From positions 1 through 13,524 of the forward strand of contig CATMOC010000038.1 of the NCBI GenBank assembly GCA_950071955.1: a stretch of DNA of 13,524 bases, in the 5' to 3' direction. Shown piece after piece: positions 7,828 to 13,524 of this stretch. A program made the translations under genes and the position numbers. Source of the stretch: an uncultured Mesorhizobium sp. Lineage in GTDB: Bacteria > Pseudomonadota > Alphaproteobacteria > Rhizobiales > Rhizobiaceae. Below the pieces are notes generated by a model. It ran no database searches. It saw only the letters and a program-made list of their open reading frames with translations, and was not told the origin of the DNA. Position 1 is the stretch's first letter. Each line of letters begins with the position of its first letter.

Positions 7828-7853
7828 ACGAGGGGACCGCCCCTCCGCTCGTC
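7827..7853 (+). terminator. Possible terminator hairpin after smpB
   Basis: GACGAG (7827-7832) pairs with CTCGTC (7848-7853), with further GGG/CCC pairing possible in the loop. The stem starts on the last base of the smpB stop. No T tract follows, so it would be a weak intrinsic terminator or an RNA 3'-end stabiliser. Confidence 0.35.
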
Positions 7854-7887
7854 CATGCCGGCCGAGGAAACGCCGGGAGGCACCACG

Positions 7888-8316
7888 ATGCCCGATCGAT
7901 ACGACTTGCAACGTTTCGTCCGGGCACAGGAGCCTGTCTACGACGACGTGCTCGCCGAGCTTCGAGACGGCCGCAAGCGCAGCCACTGGATGTGGTTCGT
8001 CTTCCCCCAGGTTGCCGGGTTGGGATCGAGCGGTATGGCGCGGCGCTATGCCATCGCTTCGCTGCAGGAGGCGAGGGCCTATCTGGCCGATCCCGTTCTC
8101 GGGCCAAGGCTTGCCGAATGTACGGAACTGGTGCTCGCTTGGCCAGATCGCTCCCTGCATGACATTTTCGGCTCTCCCGACGACATGAAGTTCTGCTCCT
8201 CAATGACGCTCTTTGCACAGGCGGCTGGGTCGGGATCGTCGTTCGCGATGGCCATCGACACATTCTGTGCCGGCCCGGACCGACGCACCTTGCAGATACT
8301 CGGCGATATGGACTGA
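7888..8316 (+). CDS. DUF1810 family protein
   Basis: A 142-residue soluble protein. The start YDLQRFVRAQEPVYDDVLAE, the segment KRSHWMWFVFPQ (29-40) and the SLHDIFGSPDDMKFCSSMTL run are hallmarks of DUF1810 as I know it. The biochemical function of the family is not established, and the label calpastatin in some databases is misleading. The start at ATG 7888 is preceded by GGGAGG at ideal distance, better than the in-frame ATG 7855. Placed on the same strand after smpB but with its own ribosome binding site and a hairpin in between. Convergent with the DUF305 gene. Confidence 0.88.
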   Translation: MPDRYDLQRFVRAQEPVYDDVLAELRDGRKRSHWMWFVFPQVAGLGSSGMARRYAIASLQEARAYLADPVLGPRLAECTELVLAWPDRSLHDIFGSPDDMKFCSSMTLFAQAAGSGSSFAMAIDTFCAGPDRRTLQILGDMD

Positions 8317-8345
8317 GGCGGACCCGATCGGCGCTCCGTCAGTCC
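8310..8345. terminator. Bidirectional hairpin between convergent genes
   Basis: GGACTGA (8310-8316) pairs with TCAGTCC (8339-8345), extended by CGGA (8319-8322)/TCCG (8335-8338) across a two-base bulge. The stop codon of the DUF1810 gene (8314-8316) and that of the DUF305 gene (8339-8341, minus) sit in opposite arms. A palindrome here can serve both strands. There is no T tract on either side. Confidence 0.5.
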
Positions 8346-8788
8346 CTCGCTTCGAGATCGCGGATCAGATCCTTCATTTCCGCGATCTCGCGCACCTGGG
8401 CTTCGATGATCTCGTCGGCAAGCTCCCGCACGCGGGGATCGGTAATCCGCGCGCGTCTGCTGGTCAGAACGGCAATGGAATGATGGGGGATCATCGCGCG
8501 CATGTAGTCCACGTCGTCCACCGTCGCCTGGCTGCGCACCAGCCAGAGCGAGCCTGCGAAAACGACGATGGCGCCGGCGAAGATCGCCATGTTCAACGGC
8601 GTGTTCTTGTACATGCCCATCATGAAGCCGAGCATGATGAAGGCCATGGTCGCGCCCATCAGCAGTGCCATCCACGCCCGTGTCTCGCTCCAGAAGATAT
8701 GATCGAGGGCGTAGGTGTTGAGATACATCAGGAAGAACATGACGATGGTCGATGTGACGATCATCGTCGCGAAGCGCCAGTAGGACAT
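8339..8788 (-). CDS. Three-helix membrane protein with C-terminal DUF305 domain, Met-rich
   Basis: 149 residues. Three transmembrane helices are predicted by eye at about 7-23, 38-59 and 66-84. The DUF305 segment (93-149) has the typical YMRAMIPHHSIAVL start with His102-His103 and a helical, Arg/Glu-rich tail. DUF305 proteins such as cyanobacterial CopM bind copper in the periplasm. By the positive-inside rule (Lys61 in the second loop) the DUF305 part should lie in the periplasm. Helix 2 carries Met40, 44, 48, 52, 56, 57 and 59, a ladder on one helix face; helix 1 adds Met9, 17 and 21. Start ATG 8788 has GAGGAG seven bases upstream and shares one base with the stop of the 46-codon gene before it. 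I infer copper resistance or sensing; partner proteins unknown. Confidence 0.88.
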   Translation of the reverse strand: MSYWRFATMIVTSTIVMFFLMYLNTYALDHIFWSETRAWMALLMGATMAFIMLGFMMGMYKNTPLNMAIFAGAIVVFAGSLWLVRSQATVDDVDYMRAMIPHHSIAVLTSRRARITDPRVRELADEIIEAQVREIAEMKDLIRDLEARD

Positions 8789-8928
8789 CACTCGTCTCCT
8801 CTTTTCTCGGGAAGGACAGCCGGTGCCGTGTCGCCGCCGACCCCGACTAGGACCAGGATCGCGAGCAGCCCCCCAATCCCACGCTCCCCCGTCATGCCGT
8901 TCGACATCCTCGTCTGATCCATCTTCAT
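8788..8928 (-). CDS. 46-residue single-helix membrane protein coupled to the DUF305 gene
   Basis: A small gene of 47 codons from ATG 8928 (AAAGG just upstream) or in-frame ATG 8922, ending at TGA 8788-8790. The stop overlaps the DUF305 start as TGATG, a common sign of translational coupling. The N-terminal 12 residues MKMDQTRMSNGM hold four Met. A hydrophobic stretch GIGGLLAILVLVGVGG (17-32) is long enough for one short transmembrane helix, followed by a polar tail ending KRGDE. It sits about 30 bases after the predicted start site of the copper-type promoter. I do not recognise a family. It may be a real small membrane partner or a leader peptide that mainly ensures translation of the next gene. 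Confidence 0.6.
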   Translation of the reverse strand: MKMDQTRMSNGMTGERGIGGLLAILVLVGVGGDTAPAVLPEKRGDE

Positions 8929-8963
8929 CAGCCTTTGCCGTTGGCTTGGATCGATCCACCGTG

Positions 8964-8994
8964 ATGATGGAGCTTCCAGCCGCGGGAAGGTGAA
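8964..8994 (-). promoter_or_regulatory. CueR/HmrR-like copper-responsive promoter
   Basis: On the minus strand the order is TTCACC (-35, 8989-8994), a 19-bp spacer, then CATCAT (-10, 8964-8969). Within the overlapping 8971-8991 is the dyad ACCTTCC-N7-GGAAGCT, matching the other half in 6 of 7 positions. The E. coli copA promoter, as I remember it, has ACCTTCC-N7-GGAAGGT in a 19-bp spacer. A long spacer with a central dyad is the hallmark of MerR-family activators, and this sequence variety is that of the Cu(I) sensors CueR/HmrR. No regulator gene is in the window. Confidence 0.65.
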
Positions 8995-9036
8995 TCCATG
9001 TTTCGAGGGCGAACGCTGGAGGTCGCCTGCCGGTTT

Positions 9037-10224
9037 CTAGTCCGTCCGGCGAAATCCGAAACCGCCCAGCGGGCATCCTTCAACCCCCGACGTGAGCGCG
9101 AATCCGCCGACCTGCAGCTCCACAGGGCAACGCATGGGGAACGTCGCGTCCCCGGTCGCGCCGTTCGCCTCGCTCAGCACGAGTTCGCCATTGGCGACCT
9201 GGTAGCGGCCGGAGACTGCGCCCGGGCCGCCCGATCGCCGCCCGATCTCGAACGTGCCGTCGTCGCCGAAGCGGGCGTCGAGCAGGATTCCGGGTGCTTC
9301 GGTGGAAGTACCCAGATAGCTTCCGGGGTAGATGCCGGACGCCGTCGCCATCGCCGCCTCGCTGGCGGCGGTCTGCAGCTCCGCGATGTGCTGCTCCAGC
9401 CCGGCGACCCTTTCGCTCCTTTCGGCGAGCGTGGCGGCCAGTTCCGTCACCTGTCCCTGGATCTGCGCACGCTGCTCTTCGGCCCGGGTGACCTCGGTCG
9501 TCAGGGTCTCGCGATGGTCGCGCAGCTGGCCGACAGCCGTGGAGGTCGCGGTGCGTTCCTCCTCGAGCTGTCGGAGTTCCTGGCGCGCGGTCTGCGCCTG
9601 CTGCCGCAGCTGGGCCTCCGCCTGGCGGGCCTCCTGCAGCCGTGTCTCGGCGGCGGCGACCTCCTGCGACGTCGCGGCCGCTTCCTCGTTGAGGTTGGCG
9701 AGCGAATCCCGCAGCTCGCTCTCCTGCAAGCGGGCCTCTTCCAGGCGGCTGCCCACGTCGGCCAGTTCCTGGGTTGATTGCGACACGAGTTCCCGGCGCG
9801 AGGTGACGTCCTGGTCGAGGTCTTCTAGCACCTGCCGGTCGGATTCGAGCTGGCCCTGGATGGCCGCCATCTCCTGGCGCAGCGCATCGGCGCTGCCGCG
9901 AAGCTGCTCGAGTTCCGAACTCTGCGCCTCGACCTCTTGCGCCAGGTCGGAGCGGCGGTTCTGCAAGGTGCCGATCTCGCCGGTCACCGTCTCGACCTGC
10001 GCGGTGAGGGCGTCCAGCGAACCTCCGGCCTGCTCTCGCTGTTCGAGCCGGCTAGCGAGGTCTGTCCTGGAGTTTTCGAGTTCCGCGATCCGGGCCTGCG
10101 TCTCGTTCTCGCGCGATGACATCACGATGAGGTAGACGACCAGCAGGAACCACCCGGCCACCGCCAGCGCCGCGAGCGTCAGGGGAACCGGACGACGAAG
10201 TTCATTCCTGAGGCTGGTCCACAT
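9037..10224 (-). CDS. Membrane-anchored long coiled-coil protein with C-terminal beta domain
   Basis: 395 residues, not recognised as a named family. A single N-terminal transmembrane helix (about 14-35, TLAALAVAGWFLLVVYLIVM) follows a basic cytoplasmic end (RNELRR). Residues about 38-295 are a nearly unbroken coiled coil rich in Glu, Gln, Arg and Ala with heptad-like Leu spacing. The last about 95 residues are different: Gly-rich and beta-like, with DGTFEIGRR and SGRYQVANGELVLSE strands and two Cys (366 and 384) that could form a periplasmic disulfide. By position after the anchor the coiled coil should be periplasmic. A role in cell-envelope organisation is a guess. Start ATG 10224 has only a weak GGGA upstream. 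It ends 42 bases before the copper-type promoter, which argues that the DUF305 operon is a separate unit. Confidence 0.75.
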   Translation of the reverse strand: MWTSLRNELRRPVPLTLAALAVAGWFLLVVYLIVMSSRENETQARIAELENSRTDLASRLEQREQAGGSLDALTAQVETVTGEIGTLQNRRSDLAQEVEAQSSELEQLRGSADALRQEMAAIQGQLESDRQVLEDLDQDVTSRRELVSQSTQELADVGSRLEEARLQESELRDSLANLNEEAAATSQEVAAAETRLQEARQAEAQLRQQAQTARQELRQLEEERTATSTAVGQLRDHRETLTTEVTRAEEQRAQIQGQVTELAATLAERSERVAGLEQHIAELQTAASEAAMATASGIYPGSYLGTSTEAPGILLDARFGDDGTFEIGRRSGGPGAVSGRYQVANGELVLSEANGATGDATFPMRCPVELQVGGFALTSGVEGCPLGGFGFRRTD

Positions 10225-10347
10225 GTCGCTTGTTATCCCACTTCGTATCGCAGCATCTGCGACCGCTCTCGATTTCGATGTCGTGCGGTGAAAGTCACTG
10301 CCCGATTTCAGGAACCCCAGTGGCGGGCAATGGTTCCGGTTTCCGCG

Positions 10348-11013
10348 TCAGCGCGCCAGATGCTCCGCCACGCGGGCGAACACGCCGACGAACATCTCCT
10401 CCGTCAGCCGTCCCGTATTGGTGTTGTAGCGCGAGCAGTGGTAGCTCGGGAAAAGCGTCGCGCCGGCGGTCTCGTGCACGGCACCGTGGACGAAGGGGAG
10501 GGCGGCGACCCGGTGGCCGAGCGCGCGCACCGTCGACTGGTGCGCGATGGCGCCGAGCGTCACGATCGCCTCCAGGCGCGGGAAGCTCTCGATGGTCGGG
10601 ATGAGGAAACTTCGGCAGGTCGCGATCTCCGCGCCCACGGGCTTGTTCTCGGGCGGCACGCAGCGCACCGCGTTGGTGATCGCGGTGCCGACGAGTTCCA
10701 GGCTGTCGTCCGGCCGGGCCTCGAAGAGGCCGCGCGCCAACCCGAATGTCTTCAGCGTGCGGTAGAGCAGGTCGCCGGCAAAATCGCCGGTGAAGGGACG
10801 GCCGGTCCGGTTTGCGCCTCGCAGGCCGGGCGCCAGCCCCACGACCAGCAGGCGCACGCTCTCCCTGCCTTCCGGCGGAAGGAAGGTCGGCACCGGCGCG
10901 TTGTGCCAGGCCGGTTCCCTGTGCCGCCACTCCGCTATGAAGTCGTGCAGGCGCGGGCACAGGGGACAGTCGCGCGAAGGCTCCGCCGGACTGCTTCCTG
11001 CAACGGCAGGCAT
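10348..11013 (-). CDS. Uracil-DNA glycosylase, family 5 (UDGb-like), [4Fe-4S]
   Basis: Removes uracil and other deaminated bases from DNA to start base-excision repair. 221 residues. Motif 1 reads GLAPGLRGANRTGRPFTGD (59-77), the family-5 form in which the Asp/Asn of other UDG families is replaced. Motif 2 is HCSRYNTNTGR. Four Cys at 16, 19, 118 and 133 match the iron-sulfur cluster ligands of family 4/5 enzymes. Start ATG 11013 overlaps the stop of the upstream NYN gene as TGATG, so it is translated from the same message. Confidence 0.92.
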   Translation of the reverse strand: MPAVAGSSPAEPSRDCPLCPRLHDFIAEWRHREPAWHNAPVPTFLPPEGRESVRLLVVGLAPGLRGANRTGRPFTGDFAGDLLYRTLKTFGLARGLFEARPDDSLELVGTAITNAVRCVPPENKPVGAEIATCRSFLIPTIESFPRLEAIVTLGAIAHQSTVRALGHRVAALPFVHGAVHETAGATLFPSYHCSRYNTNTGRLTEEMFVGVFARVAEHLAR

Positions 11014-11594
11014 CAGTAGTCGTCGTCTTCCTGCTCGACGGGCTCGACGCGGCGCGGCGGCCTCTCGGAAGGATCGCGGCCGACTTCGCTTCGCAGCGTC
11101 GAGAGGTCGATGAAGTGATCCGCCTGCCGCCGCAGGTCGTCCGAAATCATCGGCGGCTGCGAGGTCATGGTCGACACGATGCTCACCTTGCGGCCGCGCC
11201 GCTGCAGCGCCTCCACCAGCGTGCGGAAGTCCCCGTCGCCGGAAAAGATCACGTAGTGGTCGACGACGTCGGCCAGTTCGAGCGCGTCGATCGTGAGCTC
11301 GATGTCCATGTTGCCCTTGATCTTGCGGCGGCCCGACGAGTCGGTGAATTCCTTGGCCGGCTTGGTGACCACCTTGTAGCCATTGTAGTCCAGCCAGTCG
11401 ATCAGGGGCCGGATGGAGGAGTATTCCTGGTCCTCCACCAGCGCGGTGTAGTAGTAGGCGCGCAGCAGGTAGCCCTTCTTGTGGAAAGCGGCGAGCAGCT
11501 TCCGGTAGTCGATGTCGAAGCCGAGCGCGCGGGACGTGGCGTAGAGGTTGGCGCCGTCTATGAACAGCGCGATTTTCTCGCGGGGATCGAACAT
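11013..11594 (-). CDS. NYN domain protein (LabA/DUF88 family), putative ribonuclease
   Basis: 193 residues with the PIN-like NYN fold. Conserved acidic residues expected to bind metal are visible: Asp13 in ALFIDGANLY, Asp97 and Asp103 in GNMDIELTIDAL, Asp120 and Asp122 in FSGDGDFRTLVEAL. Relatives are thought to act on RNA; the target here is unknown. The C-terminal 25 residues are charged and probably disordered, ending EQEDDDY. Start ATG 11594 (MFDPREKIALF) has AAAGGA 7 bases upstream; the frame extends 12 codons further but without a ribosome binding site. First gene of a two-gene unit with the glycosylase; divergent from rpoZ. Confidence 0.9.
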   Translation of the reverse strand: MFDPREKIALFIDGANLYATSRALGFDIDYRKLLAAFHKKGYLLRAYYYTALVEDQEYSSIRPLIDWLDYNGYKVVTKPAKEFTDSSGRRKIKGNMDIELTIDALELADVVDHYVIFSGDGDFRTLVEALQRRGRKVSIVSTMTSQPPMISDDLRRQADHFIDLSTLRSEVGRDPSERPPRRVEPVEQEDDDY

Positions 11595-11775
11595 GGCAAT
11601 TCCTTTGATCGGCAACTTACGGTCTGGCAATGGAGCGCCGAAGAAGTGGTGGCGCGATTATGGAGGTAGACCTGCCACAATCTGCTGCAAAGGGGAACGT
11701 GCGTCTTGTCGCGAAATTGTGATTTGCGTCGGGCGGGTCGTGCGATCGTCGGGATGGACCGGCTGGCCCGAATGC

Positions 11776-11804
11776 TTGTTTTTTCGCGCCGATGGGCGTA
11801 TGGA
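11776..11804 (+). promoter_or_regulatory. Possible rpoZ promoter
   Basis: CTTGTTT (hexamer TTGTTT, 11776-11781), 17-bp spacer, TATGGA (11799-11804), about 40 bases before the rpoZ ATG. Spacing is right but both hexamers are imperfect. It lies in the 252-bp divergent interval between the NYN gene and rpoZ. Confidence 0.3.
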
Positions 11805-11846
11805 GCCCACAAATCCCGGAACAATCCAGCATGAAAGGGGCATTGC

Positions 11847-12248
11847 ATGGCCCGCGTAACAGTTGAAGACTGCATCGACAAGGTCGAGAACCGTTTCGAA
11901 CTCGTCCTGCTCGCCGGTCACCGCGCGCGTCAGATCTCGCAGGGCGCGTCGATCACCATCGACCGCGACAACGACAAGAACCCGGTCGTCGCCCTGCGCG
12001 AGATCGCGGACGAGACGCTTTCTCCCGGTGACCTCAAGGAAGATCTGATCCATTCGTTGCAGAAGCACGTCGAGGTCGACGAGCCGGAGGCCGATGCGCA
12101 CGAGATGATCGAGCGCAGCGAGAGCTCGCCCGAAGCCGCCGCCGCGCCGGAGGAAGACGAGCCCGTCACCTTCGACCGCATGAGCGAGGAAGAGCTGCTC
12201 GCCGGCATCGAAGGCCTCGTGCCGCCGGAAAAAAGCGACGACTACTGA
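11847..12248 (+). CDS. rpoZ: DNA-directed RNA polymerase omega subunit
   Basis: Small subunit that helps fold and latch beta' during RNA polymerase assembly and forms part of one ppGpp site in proteobacteria. 133 residues: the conserved core [31 protein letters not shown] and [12 protein letters not shown], then an acidic Ala/Glu-rich tail (about 80-133) that is usual in alphaproteobacteria but absent from the 91-residue E. coli protein. AAAGGGG lies seven bases before the ATG. rsh follows on the same strand after 105 bp, the usual order, linking the alarmone synthase with a subunit that senses its product. Confidence 0.98.
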   Translation: MARVTVEDCIDKVENRFELVLLAGHRARQISQGASITIDRDNDKNPVVALREIADETLSPGDLKEDLIHSLQKHVEVDEPEADAHEMIERSESSPEAAAAPEEDEPVTFDRMSEEELLAGIEGLVPPEKSDDY

Positions 12249-12353
12249 GGCGAACCGGCCGCCGCGGCACTACCGCGGGCGCGAAATCATGGTTATCTAC
12301 GACATGCGCCGTGTCCATCGCGGCGCATGTTTCGTTTCGGAGCCCAAACGTCG

Positions 12354-13524
12354 ATGATGCGCCAGTACGAGCTTGTGGAACGCGTCCAGCGTTACAAGCC
12401 CGACGTCAATGAAGCCCTGCTCAACAAGGCCTATGTCTACGCCATGCAGAAGCATGGCCACCAGAAGCGCGCCTCCGGCGATCCCTATTTCTCCCATCCC
12501 CTCGAAGTCGCCGCGATCCTCGTCGACATGCATCTCGATGAGGCGACGATCGCGGTCGCGCTGCTGCACGACACGATCGAGGATACGTCGGCAACCCGCC
12601 AGGAGATCGACGAACTCTTCGGATCCGAGATCGGCAAGCTGGTCGAGGGCCTCACCAAGCTGAAGAAGCTCGACCTCGTTTCGCGCAAGGCCGAGCAGGC
12701 GGAAAACCTGCGTAAGCTGCTTCTGGCGATCGCCGAAGACGTCCGCGTGCTTCTGGTCAAACTCGCCGACCGCCTGCACAACATGCGCACGCTCGACCAC
12801 GTGCCCGAGAGCAAGCGGCTGCGCATCGCCGAGGAGACCATGGACATCTATGCGCCGCTCGCCGGCCGCATGGGCATGCAGGACATGCGCGAGGAGCTCG
12901 AGGAACTCGCCTTCCGGCACATCAACCCCGGCGGACACAAGGCGGTCACGGAGCGCCTCGCCGAAATATTCGAGCGCAACAGGGGCGTGGTCGGCGAGAT
13001 CGAGACGGCGCTGACGGGACTGTTCGGGAAGTATGGCATCGAAGCCGAGGTGCGCAGCCGTCAGAAGAAGCCTTGGTCTGTGTTTCGCAAGATGGAAGCC
13101 AAGGCGCTATCCTTCGAGAAGCTTTCCGACATCTTCGCCTTCCGGGTCATCCTCGACCAGGTCGAGGACTGCTACCGTGCGCTCGGCGCCATCCACACCA
13201 CGTGGTCGATGGTGCCCGGCCGCTTCAAGGACTACATCTCGACGCCCAAGCAGAACGACTACCGCTCGATCCACACCACCATCGTCGGCCCGTCGCGCCA
13301 GCGCATCGAGCTGCAGATCCGCACCCGCGAGATGAACAATGTCGCTGAATACGGCGTCGCGGTGCACGCCCTCTACAAGGACGCCGGCGGCAAGGTGAAT
13401 GGCGCGACACCGGCAATCTCGAAGGAGACCAACGCCTATGCCTGGCTGCGCCGCACCATCGAGCAACTGGCCGAGGGCGACAATCCGGAAGACTTCCTCG
13501 AGAACGCCCGCCTGGAGCTGTTCC
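12354..13524 (+). CDS. rsh: Bifunctional (p)ppGpp synthetase/hydrolase Rsh (5' part)
   Basis: Makes and degrades the stringent-response alarmone (p)ppGpp. The window holds the first 390 residues; the TGS and ACT regions lie beyond. HD hydrolase domain: His48 (FSHPLE), His72-Asp73 (ALLHDTIEDT) and Asp139 (KLADRLHNMRTL), all intact. Synthetase domain from about 230: SRQKKPWSVFRKM, RFKD at 290-293, NDYRSIHTTI, and ELQIRT with VAEYGVAVHALYK. The RxKD form of the 290-293 motif is typical of bifunctional enzymes rather than synthesis-only RelA, so both activities are expected. Start: ATG 12354 or the adjacent ATG 12357, giving MMRQYELVERVQRYKPD as in relatives; GGAG lies about 12 bases upstream. 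Confidence 0.97.
   Translation, partial: MMRQYELVERVQRYKPDVNEALLNKAYVYAMQKHGHQKRASGDPYFSHPLEVAAILVDMHLDEATIAVALLHDTIEDTSATRQEIDELFGSEIGKLVEGLTKLKKLDLVSRKAEQAENLRKLLLAIAEDVRVLLVKLADRLHNMRTLDHVPESKRLRIAEETMDIYAPLAGRMGMQDMREELEELAFRHINPGGHKAVTERLAEIFERNRGVVGEIETALTGLFGKYGIEAEVRSRQKKPWSVFRKMEAKALSFEKLSDIFAFRVILDQVEDCYRALGAIHTTWSMVPGRFKDYISTPKQNDYRSIHTTIVGPSRQRIELQIRTREMNNVAEYGVAVHALYKDAGGKVNGATPAISKETNAYAWLRRTIEQLAEGDNPEDFLENARLELF

Noticed and set aside
10311..10336. GGAACC/GGTTCC inverted repeat after the glycosylase as a terminator
   Set aside because: Six-base stem with a 14-base loop and no T tract; too weak to call.
12262..12278. CCGCGG-CACTA-CCGCGG as a terminator after rpoZ
   Set aside because: Each arm is itself a palindrome common in GC-rich DNA, with no T tract, and rpoZ-rsh are likely read together.

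Overview
The window looks like chromosomal DNA of an alphaproteobacterium, most likely Hyphomicrobiales/Rhizobiales and perhaps close to Mesorhizobium or other Phyllobacteriaceae. This is inferred from the high GC content, the rpoZ-rsh gene order, the rhizobial character of dapA, smpB and the single bifunctional Rsh, and an integrase type I associate with rhizobia. No search was run.

Layout. (1) 1-230 is the 3' end of a TRAP-transporter large permease (DctM type). (2) 231-658 shows no recognisable gene. (3) 659-2927 is a decayed integrative-element module: a tyrosine recombinase broken by an in-frame TGA, an AlpA-type excisionase/regulator overlapping it by ATGA, and about 300 bp of short hairpins and direct repeats, lying against tRNA-Ser(GCT) at 2928-3017, the likely insertion target. 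(4) 3180-6252, minus strand: a Slt-type lytic transglycosylase followed by an alpha/beta hydrolase. (5) 6441-8316, plus strand: dapA, smpB and a DUF1810 gene. (6) 8339-10224, minus strand: a three-helix membrane protein with a DUF305 domain, a 46-residue membrane protein directly upstream whose stop overlaps its start, and a membrane-anchored coiled-coil protein. (7) 10348-11594, minus strand: a NYN-domain ribonuclease-like protein and a family-5 uracil-DNA glycosylase joined by a TGATG overlap. (8) 11847-13524, plus strand: rpoZ and the 5' part of rsh, cut by the window end.

The housekeeping genes cover lysine and cell-wall precursor synthesis (dapA), murein turnover (slt), ribosome rescue (smpB), base-excision repair, RNA polymerase assembly (rpoZ) and the stringent response (rsh). 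The accessory parts are the broken element beside the tRNA and the block between smpB and the glycosylase.

The most interesting signal is a putative copper-responsive unit at 8339-8994. A CueR/HmrR-like dyad in a 19-bp promoter spacer precedes a tiny Met-rich membrane protein translationally coupled to a DUF305 membrane protein. That protein's second transmembrane helix carries methionines at every fourth residue (40, 44, 48, 52, 56). Together these suggest a small envelope Cu(I)-handling operon. The second notable observation is that the integrase stop codon falls at the position of its first catalytic arginine, as expected from a CGA to TGA transition.
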